Source: Bacteroidia bacterium (lineage in GTDB: Bacteria; Bacteroidota; Bacteroidia; Bacteroidales; UBA932). Taken from it: 6,848 nt of DNA. Below are positions 1 to 5,538 of the stretch, piece after piece. Made by a program: the position numbers and the translations under genes. How positions within the stretch are numbered: the stretch's first letter is position 1; every line of letters starts with the position of its first letter. The notes beneath the pieces were generated by a model. That model ran no database searches. It was given only the letters and a program-made list of their open reading frames with translations, and had not been told where the DNA came from. The stretch lies in the NCBI GenBank assembly GCA_025996715.1, contig BNTQ01000119.1, positions 1-6,848 on the forward strand. The letters run 5' to 3'.

Positions 1-2
1 CC

Positions 3-896
3 CACCAAAACAACGCTTACTACGCTTGGCAAACAGGCACAATGACCATGCAGGTGCTGGGAGCATCGGTGGGCATTGGGCAGCGCCTCAAGTGGCCCGA
101 CAACTACTTTACCCTCTACAATTCAATTGATATGCAGCAGTATATATTGGATAATTGGACAGGGCAGTTTATGTTTAGCGATGGTGTTTCCAACAACCTG
201 AGCACCAAAATTGTGCTGGGACGCAACTCTACCGACCAGCCCATTTACCCTCGACGAGGGTCGGAGTTCTCGCTGGGGCTGCAAATTACGCCCCCCTACT
301 CGTTGCTCAACGGAAAAGATTACAAAGACCCCAATATGAAGGATTCCGAGCGTTACCATTGGATTGAGTACCACAAATGGACGTTCCGCACAGCCTGGTT
401 CACCAGCGTGGTGGGCGACCTCGTGCTTGCCTTCAAGGGGCAATTTGGCTACTTGGGTTACTTTAACAAAGACCTTGGCTACTCGCCCTTTGAGGGTTTT
501 GATGTGGGCGGCGATGGAATGTCGGGCTATAGCCTCTATGGCATAGAGGTGGTGGGATTGAGAGGCTACGAAAATAGTTCGCTCACCCCCACCTACAACG
601 GTGCGCGCGTTGCCAATGTATATGACAAATTTGCCTTAGAAATACGCTTCCCCTTTGTGCTGCAGCCGCAATCCACCATTTATGGGCTGGTATTTTTGGA
701 GGCGGGCAATGCCTGGACACATCTCAAGGACTTTTCGCCGTTTTCGGTGCGGCGGTCGGCAGGCGCGGGCGTGCGCATTATGTTGCCCATGATAGGTTTG
801 CTGGGCATCGACTGGGGCTACGGTTTTGACAAAGTACCGGGTAGTAACGAGCCCAGCGGGGGGCATTTTCACTTCCTAATAGGGATGCCATTCTAA
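3..896 (+). CDS. bamA: BamA, outer-membrane beta-barrel assembly factor (3' part, start outside window)
   Basis: This is the C-terminal part of an Omp85-family protein that inserts beta-barrel proteins into the outer membrane. The frame is open from base 3 and the start lies off the left edge, so the ATG at 42 is an internal Met. The N-terminal POTRA domains are not in the window; what is seen is most of the 16-strand barrel. Diagnostic stretches are RNSTDQPIYPRRGSEFSLG, the lid-loop (V/I/L)RG(Y/F) motif as LRGYEN at 558-575, the ELR-like EIRFPF, LEAGNAW, and GAGVRIMLPMIGLLGIDWGY. The protein ends in Phe (LIGMPF), the usual barrel C-terminal signal. The combination is typical of Bacteroidota BamA. 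In many members of the phylum an OmpH/Skp-like chaperone gene follows, but here the next gene is an unrelated exported protein. TamA-like relatives are a less likely alternative. Confidence 0.93.
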   Translation, partial: HQNNAYYAWQTGTMTMQVLGASVGIGQRLKWPDNYFTLYNSIDMQQYILDNWTGQFMFSDGVSNNLSTKIVLGRNSTDQPIYPRRGSEFSLGLQITPPYSLLNGKDYKDPNMKDSERYHWIEYHKWTFRTAWFTSVVGDLVLAFKGQFGYLGYFNKDLGYSPFEGFDVGGDGMSGYSLYGIEVVGLRGYENSSLTPTYNGARVANVYDKFALEIRFPFVLQPQSTIYGLVFLEAGNAWTHLKDFSPFSVRRSAGAGVRIMLPMIGLLGIDWGYGFDKVPGSNEPSGGHFHFLIGMPF

Positions 897-930
897 ATTT
901 TTTGTAAAAAATCACAAAAAAAAATTTTAT

Positions 931-963
931 TTTGTGCTAAATATCCAAAAAGTATTATCTTTG
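931..963 (+). promoter_or_regulatory. Bacteroidota-type promoter upstream of the 1016 gene
   Basis: A -33 TTTG (931-934) and a -7 TATCTTTG (956-963, consensus TAnnTTTG) are separated by 21 bp. Transcription would begin near 968-970 and give a leader of about 46 nt before the ATG at 1016. The spacing is at the long end of what is usual. The core is identical to those of two other promoters in the window. Confidence 0.7.
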
Positions 964-1015
964 CGATGTTTTAGATTTTTGTGTTAGAAAAATTAACCAT
1001 TTTTTTTGTAAAAGA

Positions 1016-1951
1016 ATGAAACTCGTAAAAAAACTTTTGCTTGCTACGCCTTTGCTGTGTATGACTTTTGTTGTGAGTGCTCAAGACGCCGACCAGCCGA
1101 TAACGCCGGGTATGGAAATGCACTTTGGCTACGCGATGCCTATGGGAAAATTTGGGAAAGGCAGCACCTTGGGAGGAACAGTACTGCCTAATTTGGCGCT
1201 GAACCCAAATGTTGAACCGCAAGTGGATGATATTACAGGGCTGGACGATGGATTAGCCACAGGAGATGGCGGCTATGCCAAAAACGGAATCAACCTCGGG
1301 TTGAAGTATTACAGCATATTCCCCAAACTTGAAATCAACACGCTGTTTTTGGTGCTGGGAGTGGATGCCTACTACTCTAAAACCACAACAAAATTTACTA
1401 CCGGAGTAGAAGAATCGTGGCGCACACTTCTTAAAGATGAGATTTACAAGTTCCCTAATAACGCAGACGACACAAATCCATACGATGGTTTTATGACGAA
1501 CTACACTCACCCTTCCTATTTCAATATCGCTTTTGCGGCAGGTGCTGCCTATTTTTATCCATTCAATCTCTACGTTTCTGTATATGCAGAGGCAAGCATA
1601 GGTGCTAATCTCTCTATTGTGAATGAGTTTAAAGTGGATAATGCAAAAGCCCTTGACCCAAAAATTTTCAAATATACACAAACCTATAAGCCGGGGGTGA
1701 GTTATACAGCAAATTTTTCGCTGGGAGTTATGCTAAGCAATAGTTTTAGTCTATCTTGGAAATTGGCTACGTTAGGCTCTTACAAATACAAGTACGAGGG
1801 TTATTCGCAGAGAGGTGTAAAATATGGTAACCCTAACGGTACTAAACAAGGTACAGAGGAGAAACCTTTAGCGGAAGGTGTAAATAACACTAAGTTTTCT
1901 CGCTCATTTCCCATCAATTACCATTCGGTAGTGCTGGGTATTAAGTTCTAA
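1016..1951 (+). CDS. Exported protein, probable outer-membrane beta-barrel, unrecognised family
   Basis: I do not recognise the family of this 311-residue protein. Residues 1-23 form a signal peptide: positive start MKLVKK, hydrophobic core LLLATPLLCMTFVV, and probable cleavage around SA-Q. The mature part alternates polar and aromatic or glycine residues in short stretches, as in LGLKYYSIF, YFNIAFAAGAAYFYPFNLYVSVYAEASIGANL, FSLGVMLSNSFSLSWKLATLGSYKYKY. It ends in HSVVLGIKF, a terminal Phe on a beta strand as in barrels inserted by BamA. There is no Cys after the signal, so it is not a lipoprotein. The ATG at 1016 is chosen because it gives the full signal peptide and sits about 46 nt after the predicted transcription start. 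It has its own promoter although it lies behind bamA. The 3' half is visibly AT-richer than bamA. The barrel call rests on pattern only. Confidence 0.8.
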   Translation: MKLVKKLLLATPLLCMTFVVSAQDADQPITPGMEMHFGYAMPMGKFGKGSTLGGTVLPNLALNPNVEPQVDDITGLDDGLATGDGGYAKNGINLGLKYYSIFPKLEINTLFLVLGVDAYYSKTTTKFTTGVEESWRTLLKDEIYKFPNNADDTNPYDGFMTNYTHPSYFNIAFAAGAAYFYPFNLYVSVYAEASIGANLSIVNEFKVDNAKALDPKIFKYTQTYKPGVSYTANFSLGVMLSNSFSLSWKLATLGSYKYKYEGYSQRGVKYGNPNGTKQGTEEKPLAEGVNNTKFSRSFPINYHSVVLGIKF

Positions 1952-2350
1952 GTGAACATCTTTGACCCCATACGCAAAAAAAATGTTGCTGCCACACCCG
2001 AAGAGGTAGTGCGGCAGCAGTTTTTGCAATATCTGCACACCCAAAAAGCCGTGCCGCTGTCGCTTATGCAGGTCGAAAAATCGCTAAAAATCAATACCAC
2101 GCAAAAGCGTTACGATATTGTGGTGTGCAACCCGCAAGGGCAACCCCGCCTATTGGTGGAGTGCAAAGCAGGCAATGTGCCGCTGAGCAACAAAGTATTT
2201 GAGCAAGCGGCAGGCTACAATTTGGCACTCAGCGCCCCCTATTTGGCCATCACCAATGGGGTACAAACCTATTGCTGCCGCTTAAATTTTGAAACGCGAG
2301 CCATCACATTTTTGGCAGACCTTCCATGGTTTAGCGAACTTGTTGCCTAA
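1952..2350 (+). CDS. Stand-alone HsdR N-terminal-like (PD-(D/E)XK) domain protein
   Basis: This 132-residue protein matches in pattern the type I restriction enzyme R-subunit N-terminal domain family (HSDR_N_2-like). Its order of motifs is FDPIRKK, a TPEEVVRQ helix, VEKSLKI, then the nuclease-fold core RYDIVV (Asp55) followed by LLVECKAG (Glu70-x-Lys72). FEQAAGY supplies a QxxxY motif (Gln85, Tyr89), and a TNG strand (101-103) follows. There is no helicase or motor domain and no HsdM or HsdS gene nearby, so it is not a working restriction system. Short proteins of this type are common in Bacteroidota and their role is not established. The start is GTG, directly after the upstream TAA and in the same frame; the next in-frame Met is residue 39, inside the domain, so GTG is the only start that keeps the fold. 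It is probably co-transcribed with the 1016 gene. Its 3' end overlaps the convergent decarboxylase gene by 20 bp. Confidence 0.85.
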   Translation: MNIFDPIRKKNVAATPEEVVRQQFLQYLHTQKAVPLSLMQVEKSLKINTTQKRYDIVVCNPQGQPRLLVECKAGNVPLSNKVFEQAAGYNLALSAPYLAITNGVQTYCCRLNFETRAITFLADLPWFSELVA

Positions 2351-3269
2351 AATAATCAATGGTTTTGTGTAAACCCGCAGCCAATTGCACGGTGGGCTGC
2401 CAGCCGCCCAGCAAGTTGTGGGCTTGGGTAATGTCGGGTTGGCGCTGGCGGGGGTCGTCGGCGGGCAGGTCTTCAAACACAATTTTTGATGTCGATTGCG
2501 TGAGTTCTATCACTTTTTGCGCCAATTCCAATATGGTAAACTCGTTGGGATTGCCCACGTTGACGGGACCTGTAACCTCATCGGGCGTGTTCATGAGCCG
2601 TATCATTCCCTCCACAAGGTCGTCCACATATTGAAAACTGCGGGTTTGCGTGCCTTTGCCATAAATGGTAATGTTGTTGCCCTGCAAAGCCTGCACAATA
2701 AAATTGGATACCACGCGCCCATCGTTGGGGTTCATGCGAGGCCCGTAGGTGTTGAAGATGCGGATAATTTTGATGCGCACACCATTTTGGCGATGATAGT
2801 CCATAAACAAAGTTTCGGCGCAGCGCTTGCCCTCATCGTAGCACGAGCGAATGCCAATAGGATTCACATTGCCCCAATAATTTTCTACTTGCGGGTGCAC
2901 GTTGGGGTCGCCATAGACCTCGCTGGTGCTGGCTTGCAGCACTTTTGCACGCACCCGTTTTGCCAGCCCAAGCACGTTGATAGCCCCCATCACCGAGGTT
3001 TTGACGGTTTTGATGGGGTTGTATTGGTAGTGTATGGGCGAAGCAGGACAAGCCAAATTGTAAATTTCGTCCACCTCGGCATAGTAGGGCGTTATTACAT
3101 CGTGGCGCACCAACTCAAAGTAGGGATTGCCCAACAAATGAGCCACATTTTGCTTGCGGCCTGTAAAAAAATTGTCCAAACAAATCACATCATTGCCCTC
3201 TGCAAGCAGCCGCTCACACAAGTGCGAGCCTATAAATCCCGCTCCGCCGGTTACCAAAATTCGCTTCAT
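2331..3269 (-). CDS. uxs: UDP-glucuronate decarboxylase (UDP-xylose synthase), SDR family
   Basis: This enzyme converts UDP-glucuronate to UDP-xylose and CO2 in the cytoplasm, using bound NAD+. UDP-xylose then feeds surface polysaccharide or exopolysaccharide synthesis. The 312-residue length is normal for the bacterial enzyme. The Rossmann motif GGAGFIGS is at residues 8-15, the NAD-ribose-binding acidic residue lies in LDNFFTG (31-37), the catalytic Ser/Thr segment STSEVYG at 114-120, and the catalytic Tyr144 and Lys148 in RSCYDEGKR. The RSCYDEGKR sequence is the feature that marks UDP-glucuronate decarboxylases among extended SDRs. [12 protein letters not shown] and SFQYVDD (211-217) are also typical. 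It starts at ATG (3269) with a minus-strand promoter just upstream. No other sugar-nucleotide gene is in view, so it appears to be a single-gene unit. A dTDP-glucose or UDP-galactose epimerase is unlikely given these motifs. Confidence 0.93.
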   Translation of the reverse strand: MKRILVTGGAGFIGSHLCERLLAEGNDVICLDNFFTGRKQNVAHLLGNPYFELVRHDVITPYYAEVDEIYNLACPASPIHYQYNPIKTVKTSVMGAINVLGLAKRVRAKVLQASTSEVYGDPNVHPQVENYWGNVNPIGIRSCYDEGKRCAETLFMDYHRQNGVRIKIIRIFNTYGPRMNPNDGRVVSNFIVQALQGNNITIYGKGTQTRSFQYVDDLVEGMIRLMNTPDEVTGPVNVGNPNEFTILELAQKVIELTQSTSKIVFEDLPADDPRQRQPDITQAHNLLGGWQPTVQLAAGLHKTIDYFRQQVR

Positions 3270-3301
3270 AATTTTATGGTTGTAAGTTGTTGTTTCAAAA
3301 T

Positions 3302-3309
3302 CAAAGGTA
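3302..3309 (-). promoter_or_regulatory. -7 element of the decarboxylase promoter
   Basis: Read on the minus strand this is TACCTTTG, a perfect match to the Bacteroidota -7 consensus TAnnTTTG. Transcription would start near 3296 and give a leader of about 27 nt before the ATG at 3269. No clean TTTG is seen at -33; only a T-rich run around 3331-3334 lies at the right distance, so the upstream element is weak or absent. Confidence 0.55.
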
Positions 3310-3355
3310 GTACATTTATAGTATAATTTAAAAACTGCTTTGATTTTTTTATGAT

Positions 3356-3375
3356 TGGGTTAGGCGTTTAGCCCA
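3356..3375. repeat. Small hairpin with GGC-GTTTA-GCC core
   Basis: TGGGT (3356-3360) pairs with GCCCA (3371-3375) through one T-G pair. An alternative inner form is GGC GTTTA GCC (3363-3373). The 12-mer AGGCGTTTAGCC here recurs exactly at 4002-4013, at the 5' end of the rod-shaped RNA. It lies just outside the larger palindromic element. Confidence 0.45.
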
Positions 3376-3388
3376 CCCATTTTTTTTG

Positions 3389-3577
3389 CCCCGTGAGGGG
3401 CTAAATATGAATAACCCCGTGCAAGCGAAGTGCAGCACGGGGTTGGCGATACCCCACCCACCATTAGAACTCCGTAGGAGTTCAACCCACTACGGGGTTG
3501 GTATGTGAGAGGGTGCATTTGCCCCCGCATTCCGCTTCGCTACATACGGGGTTATTCACATTTAACCCCTCACGGGG
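3389..3577. repeat. 189-bp palindromic element bounded by 32-nt inverted repeats
   Basis: The left arm 3389-3420 and the right arm 3546-3577 are reverse complements at 30 of 32 positions; the differences are at 3401/3565 and 3407/3559. Inside are further hairpins. AACCCCGTGC (3413-3422) pairs with GCACGGGGTT (3435-3444). GAACTCC (3467-3473) pairs with GGAGTTC (3477-3483) over a GTA loop. AACCC (3484-3488) pairs with GGGTT (3495-3499), and CCCCG (3523-3527) with CGGGG (3547-3551). Each arm starts with its own small hairpin: GCCCC GTGA GGGGC at 3388-3401 and ACCCC TCAC GGGGT at 3565-3578. Inward of the arms the two halves stay loosely related (AGCGAAG on the left, its complement on the right), so the element looks like two inverted, diverged copies of one unit. 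There is no transposase gene and no obvious flanking target duplication. It resembles REP/REPIN or MITE-type intergenic repeats; family membership cannot be judged from one copy. Confidence 0.8.
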
Positions 3578-3701
3578 TAGGAATATGTTTTGTAAACACT
3601 TGCGTAATATCTATAGTAGCGGCGAATTGACAGAAAATAGCACATTTTCCATTTTGGAAAACGTGGGTAACGTGCATAAAACCTTTTTTTACAGTAACAA
3701 G
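3578..3701. other. Non-coding gap with one short hairpin
   Basis: No gene is supported between the palindromic element and the minus-strand RNA. The only structure seen is a perfect 7-bp hairpin, TTTTCCA (3645-3651) with TGGAAAA (3655-3661) over a TTT loop, and a short direct repeat of AACGTG nearby. Confidence 0.4.
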
Positions 3702-3738
3702 AAAAATCCGTACAAAGATTTTACTCCTGTACGGATTA
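3701..3738 (-). terminator. Intrinsic terminator of the minus-strand RNA
   Basis: The 9-bp perfect inverted repeat AATCCGTAC (3705-3713) and GTACGGATT (3729-3737) has a 15-nt loop. Read on the minus strand the stem ends in a run of five T (3702-3706), as expected of a rho-independent terminator. On the plus strand it is followed by ACCCCG, so it works only in the minus direction. Confidence 0.7.
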
Positions 3739-3841
3739 CCCCGTCATTGGCAGTCGGAATTTCTTCTGAGAAGAAAGCTCTGCCATCAGTCCTGATGTAA
3801 AAACATCAGCCGCCGTGCTCCGATTTTCCGCTCTTAATGAC
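3702..3841 (-). ncRNA. Predicted structured small RNA, unrecognised family (about 140 nt)
   Basis: A minus-strand transcript is predicted from a promoter at 3846-3877 to a terminator at 3701-3738. Its length would be about 140 nt. Three hairpins fill it. In transcript order they are CTGATGT/ACATCAG with a four-base loop (3803-3809 with 3792-3798), then TGGCAG/CTGCCA (3780-3785 with 3748-3753) enclosing TTTCTTC/GAAGAAA (3770-3776 with 3760-3766), then the terminator. No long open frame with a plausible protein lies within it. Its next minus-strand neighbour is the decarboxylase gene more than 430 nt away, beyond the terminator, so a cis-acting leader is unlikely. I do not recognise the family. 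The SRP RNA core (a GGAAGCAGCC-like loop) is not seen. It could be a trans-acting sRNA or a Bacteroidota-specific housekeeping RNA. Promoter, fold and terminator agree, but expression is inferred. Confidence 0.65.
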
Positions 3842-3845
3842 AATA

Positions 3846-3877
3846 CAAAGATAATACAAAAAAACGACAATTCCAAA
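3846..3877 (-). promoter_or_regulatory. Promoter of the minus-strand RNA
   Basis: On the minus strand the -33 TTTG (3874-3877) and -7 TATCTTTG (3846-3853) are 20 bp apart. Transcription should begin near 3839-3841. It is divergent from the plus-strand RNA promoter, with 45 bp between the two -33 elements. Confidence 0.68.
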
Positions 3878-3922
3878 AATTTTGCCAAAAATTCGTAAAA
3901 AACTAAAAATATCCCCATAAAA

Positions 3923-3952
3923 TTTGACTATTCCACAAAAGTATTATCTTTG
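3923..3952 (+). promoter_or_regulatory. Promoter of the plus-strand rod-shaped RNA
   Basis: The -33 TTTG (3923-3926) and -7 TATCTTTG (3945-3952) are 18 bp apart. Transcription should start near 3957-3960. The 17 bases at 3937-3953 are identical to those of the promoter before the 1016 gene (948-964). Confidence 0.7.
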
Positions 3953-3957
3953 CACCG

Positions 3958-4160
3958 TAAAATTAAATAAATGACTATGTAAAAAACAGAAAAATGTAGA
4001 AAGGCGTTTAGCCTTGTTTCATTGCACCTGAAGCTTCGACACTTTCTTTATGCAATCCCAAAACAAGTAGTTAACGCTCACACTTTGGTGTGGGCTTTAG
4101 TTATTTGGATTGTGGGTAGTCGAAGACCTCGGGTGCTGATAATAAAGTCCGCACTTTTTT
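3958..4160 (+). ncRNA. Predicted structured RNA, 6S-like rod with central bubble
   Basis: A transcript of about 200 nt from the promoter above would begin with a small hairpin, AAGGC GTTTA GCCTT (4001-4015). It then folds into one long rod. GCACCTGA (4024-4031) pairs with TCGGGTGC (4129-4136), and CTTCGAC (4034-4040) with GTCGAAG (4119-4125). Next comes an asymmetric bubble, 4041-4052 opposite 4113-4118. Beyond it CAATCC (4053-4058) pairs with GGATTG (4107-4112), TAGTTAA (4068-4074) with TTAGTTA (4097-4103), and GCTCACAC (4076-4083) with GTGTGGGC (4088-4095) over a TTTG loop. A closing stem, a large central bubble and an irregular upper arm in about 200 nt is the architecture of 6S RNA, which binds RNA polymerase by mimicking an open promoter. 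Bacteroidota have a divergent 6S-type RNA (6S-Flavo), but I cannot confirm the match. It could instead be a structured leader of the gene at 4181, whose ATG is about 20 nt past the T run. Confidence 0.62.
4133..4160 (+). terminator. Possible weak terminator of the rod-shaped RNA
   Basis: GTGC (4133-4136) can pair with GCAC (4151-4154), which is followed at once by six T (4155-4160). An alternative is AAAGT/ACTTT across 4144-4157. The stem is short, so termination would be partial and read-through into the gene at 4181 is plausible. The GTGC strand is also the outer closing strand of the rod, so the two pairings exclude each other. Confidence 0.4.
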
Positions 4161-4180
4161 ATTGTAAGATACCTTAAAAA

Positions 4181-5497
4181 ATGAAAATAAAACCCACATA
4201 TTACCTACTGTGCCTGCTGCTTCTGCTGTGCAGCAGCAGCGTTTATGCGCAAAAGAAAACTTTTGTGCGCGACTATACCTATCGTGCCAGCGATGCCGAC
4301 AGCAAAATTAGTTCGGGAACAAATGCTACTGCAGAAATGCGCAATATATTGCTGCGCGAGATAGGCGAGTTTTTGAAAACAGAGCAAACGTTTACCACAA
4401 CATCTGCAACAGCAGGAGGCAAGGATAATGTTGTGGAAAATTATTCACAAAGAATAGAAGCCATAACAGCAGGTATAGTAGAGATGAAAACGCTTGAAGA
4501 GCAATGGAATGGCAAAACCTATTACATCAAAGCCGAAATGACCGTTGACCCTGCCGAAGTGAACAAACGTATTGCCGAAGTGCTCAAGGACAAACAAAAA
4601 ACCAAAGATTTGGAAAAGGCACGACAAAGAACAAAAGAAGCCGAGGCGGAAACAGAACGATTGAGAAAAGAATTAGAAAAAGAAAAAAATAAGAACAACC
4701 AAGCCCTACAAAAAGCGTACCAGCAACAAACCCAAAAACTGAATGCCGAAGAATATTTTACAAAGGGAAACAATGCGTATGAAAATGAATGGTATGAATT
4801 GGCAATAGAGTACTACCAAAAAGCCATAGAAATTGACCCGAACGATGCAGCGGCATACTATAATATGGGAAATACCTACCATGACCAAAAGAACTATACA
4901 CAAGCAATAAAATGTTACCAAAAAGCAGTAAAAATTGACCCGAACGAGGCAGCGACATACTATAATATGGGACATGCCTACGATAACCAAAAGAACTATA
5001 CACAGGCAATAAAATGTTACCAAAAAGCAGTAAGAATTGACCCAAATGATGCAGAGATATACTGTAATATGGGAAATGCCTACGCTGACCAAAAGAACTA
5101 TACACAGGCAATAAAATGTTACCAAAAAGCAGTAGAAATTGACCCGAACGAGGCAGCGGCATACTATAACATGGGAATTGTCTACGCTAACCAAAAGAAC
5201 TACGCACAGACAATAAAATGTTACCAAAAAGCAGTAGAAATTGACCCGAACGATGCATCGGCATACTATATCATGGGAATTGCCTACGCTAACCAAAAGA
5301 ACTACGCACAGGCAATAAAATGTTACCAAAAAGCAGTAGTAATTGACCCAAACTATGCATTGGCATACTATAACATGGGAATTGCCTACGGTAAACAAGA
5401 GAACTACGCACAGGCAATAAAATGTTGGCAAAAGGCAGCACAGTTAGGAGATACGGATGCGCAGGAATTGTTGAGGGAAAATGGGTATAGTTGGTAA
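4181..5497 (+). CDS. Exported coiled-coil and TPR-repeat protein
   Basis: This 438-residue protein has a signal peptide at residues 1-24 (hydrophobic CLLLLLCSSS, cleavage around YAQ). Residues 25-135 form an N-terminal domain with RASDADSKISS, a MRNILLREIGEFL helix, and TAGIVEMKTLEEQWNGKTYY leading to AEMTVDP. I cannot name it, though the pattern resembles N-terminal domains of other exported Bacteroidota TPR proteins. Residues 138-188 are charged and helical (EAEAETERLRKELEKEKNK), most likely a coiled coil. Seven 34-residue TPR units follow from 189 to about 426, with consensus AAAYYNMG..Y..QKNY.QAIKCYQKAV.IDPN. The last unit ends in AAQLGDTDAQELL, like a Sel1 repeat. TPRs bind proteins, so a periplasmic scaffold role is likely; the partner is unknown. 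The ATG at 4181 is chosen because it gives the full signal peptide. No clear promoter lies between the T run at 4160 and the ATG, so expression may depend on read-through from the RNA promoter at 3923-3952. Confidence 0.88.
   Translation: MKIKPTYYLLCLLLLLCSSSVYAQKKTFVRDYTYRASDADSKISSGTNATAEMRNILLREIGEFLKTEQTFTTTSATAGGKDNVVENYSQRIEAITAGIVEMKTLEEQWNGKTYYIKAEMTVDPAEVNKRIAEVLKDKQKTKDLEKARQRTKEAEAETERLRKELEKEKNKNNQALQKAYQQQTQKLNAEEYFTKGNNAYENEWYELAIEYYQKAIEIDPNDAAAYYNMGNTYHDQKNYTQAIKCYQKAVKIDPNEAATYYNMGHAYDNQKNYTQAIKCYQKAVRIDPNDAEIYCNMGNAYADQKNYTQAIKCYQKAVEIDPNEAAAYYNMGIVYANQKNYAQTIKCYQKAVEIDPNDASAYYIMGIAYANQKNYAQAIKCYQKAVVIDPNYALAYYNMGIAYGKQENYAQAIKCWQKAAQLGDTDAQELLRENGYSW
4745..5458 (+). repeat. 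Seven tandem 102-bp units encoding TPRs
   Basis: The coding sequence repeats with a 102-bp period matching the 34-residue TPR. Units 2 to 6 (about 4847-5356) are nearly identical in DNA: the 19-mer GCAATAAAATGTTACCAAA recurs in most of them. The first unit is more diverged, and the last diverges after its helix A. This points to recent duplication or gene conversion, and unit number may vary between strains. Confidence 0.85.
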
Positions 5498-5538
5498 AAA
5501 ATTAACAAAATACATAAACAAATTAATCTGCGGTAATT

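Noticed and set aside
897..930. Terminator after bamA
   Set aside because: The A/T runs can pair weakly, but there is no GC-containing stem, so it cannot be supported.
1253..1681. 142-codon minus-strand open frame
   Set aside because: It is antisense to a plus-strand gene with signal peptide and barrel pattern; its translation is Cys/Ile-rich and featureless.
2496..3326. 276-codon plus-strand open frame opposite the decarboxylase gene
   Set aside because: The minus-strand gene has full SDR motifs over the same bases; the plus frame has no recognisable domain.
3388..3401. Terminator at GCCCC GTGA GGGGC
   Set aside because: No T run follows on the plus strand, and on the minus strand it is followed by a run of A; it belongs to the palindromic element.
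3389..3577. CRISPR array
   Set aside because: The repeats are inverted and of unequal spacing, with no regular direct repeat-spacer pattern and no cas gene.
3498..3800. 100-codon plus-strand open frame
   Set aside because: It runs through the palindromic element and the antisense of the predicted small RNA, with a composition that does not resemble a protein.
3736..3918. 60-codon minus-strand open frame with a hydrophobic start
   Set aside because: Its start lies upstream of the predicted minus promoter and it covers the promoter and the hairpins; no homology pattern is seen.
4706..5431. Long minus-strand open frames (241 and 134 codons) opposite the TPR repeats
   Set aside because: They are periodic shadows of the 102-bp units, with a repetitive Cys/Val/Phe-rich translation and no start context; the plus-strand TPR protein explains the region.
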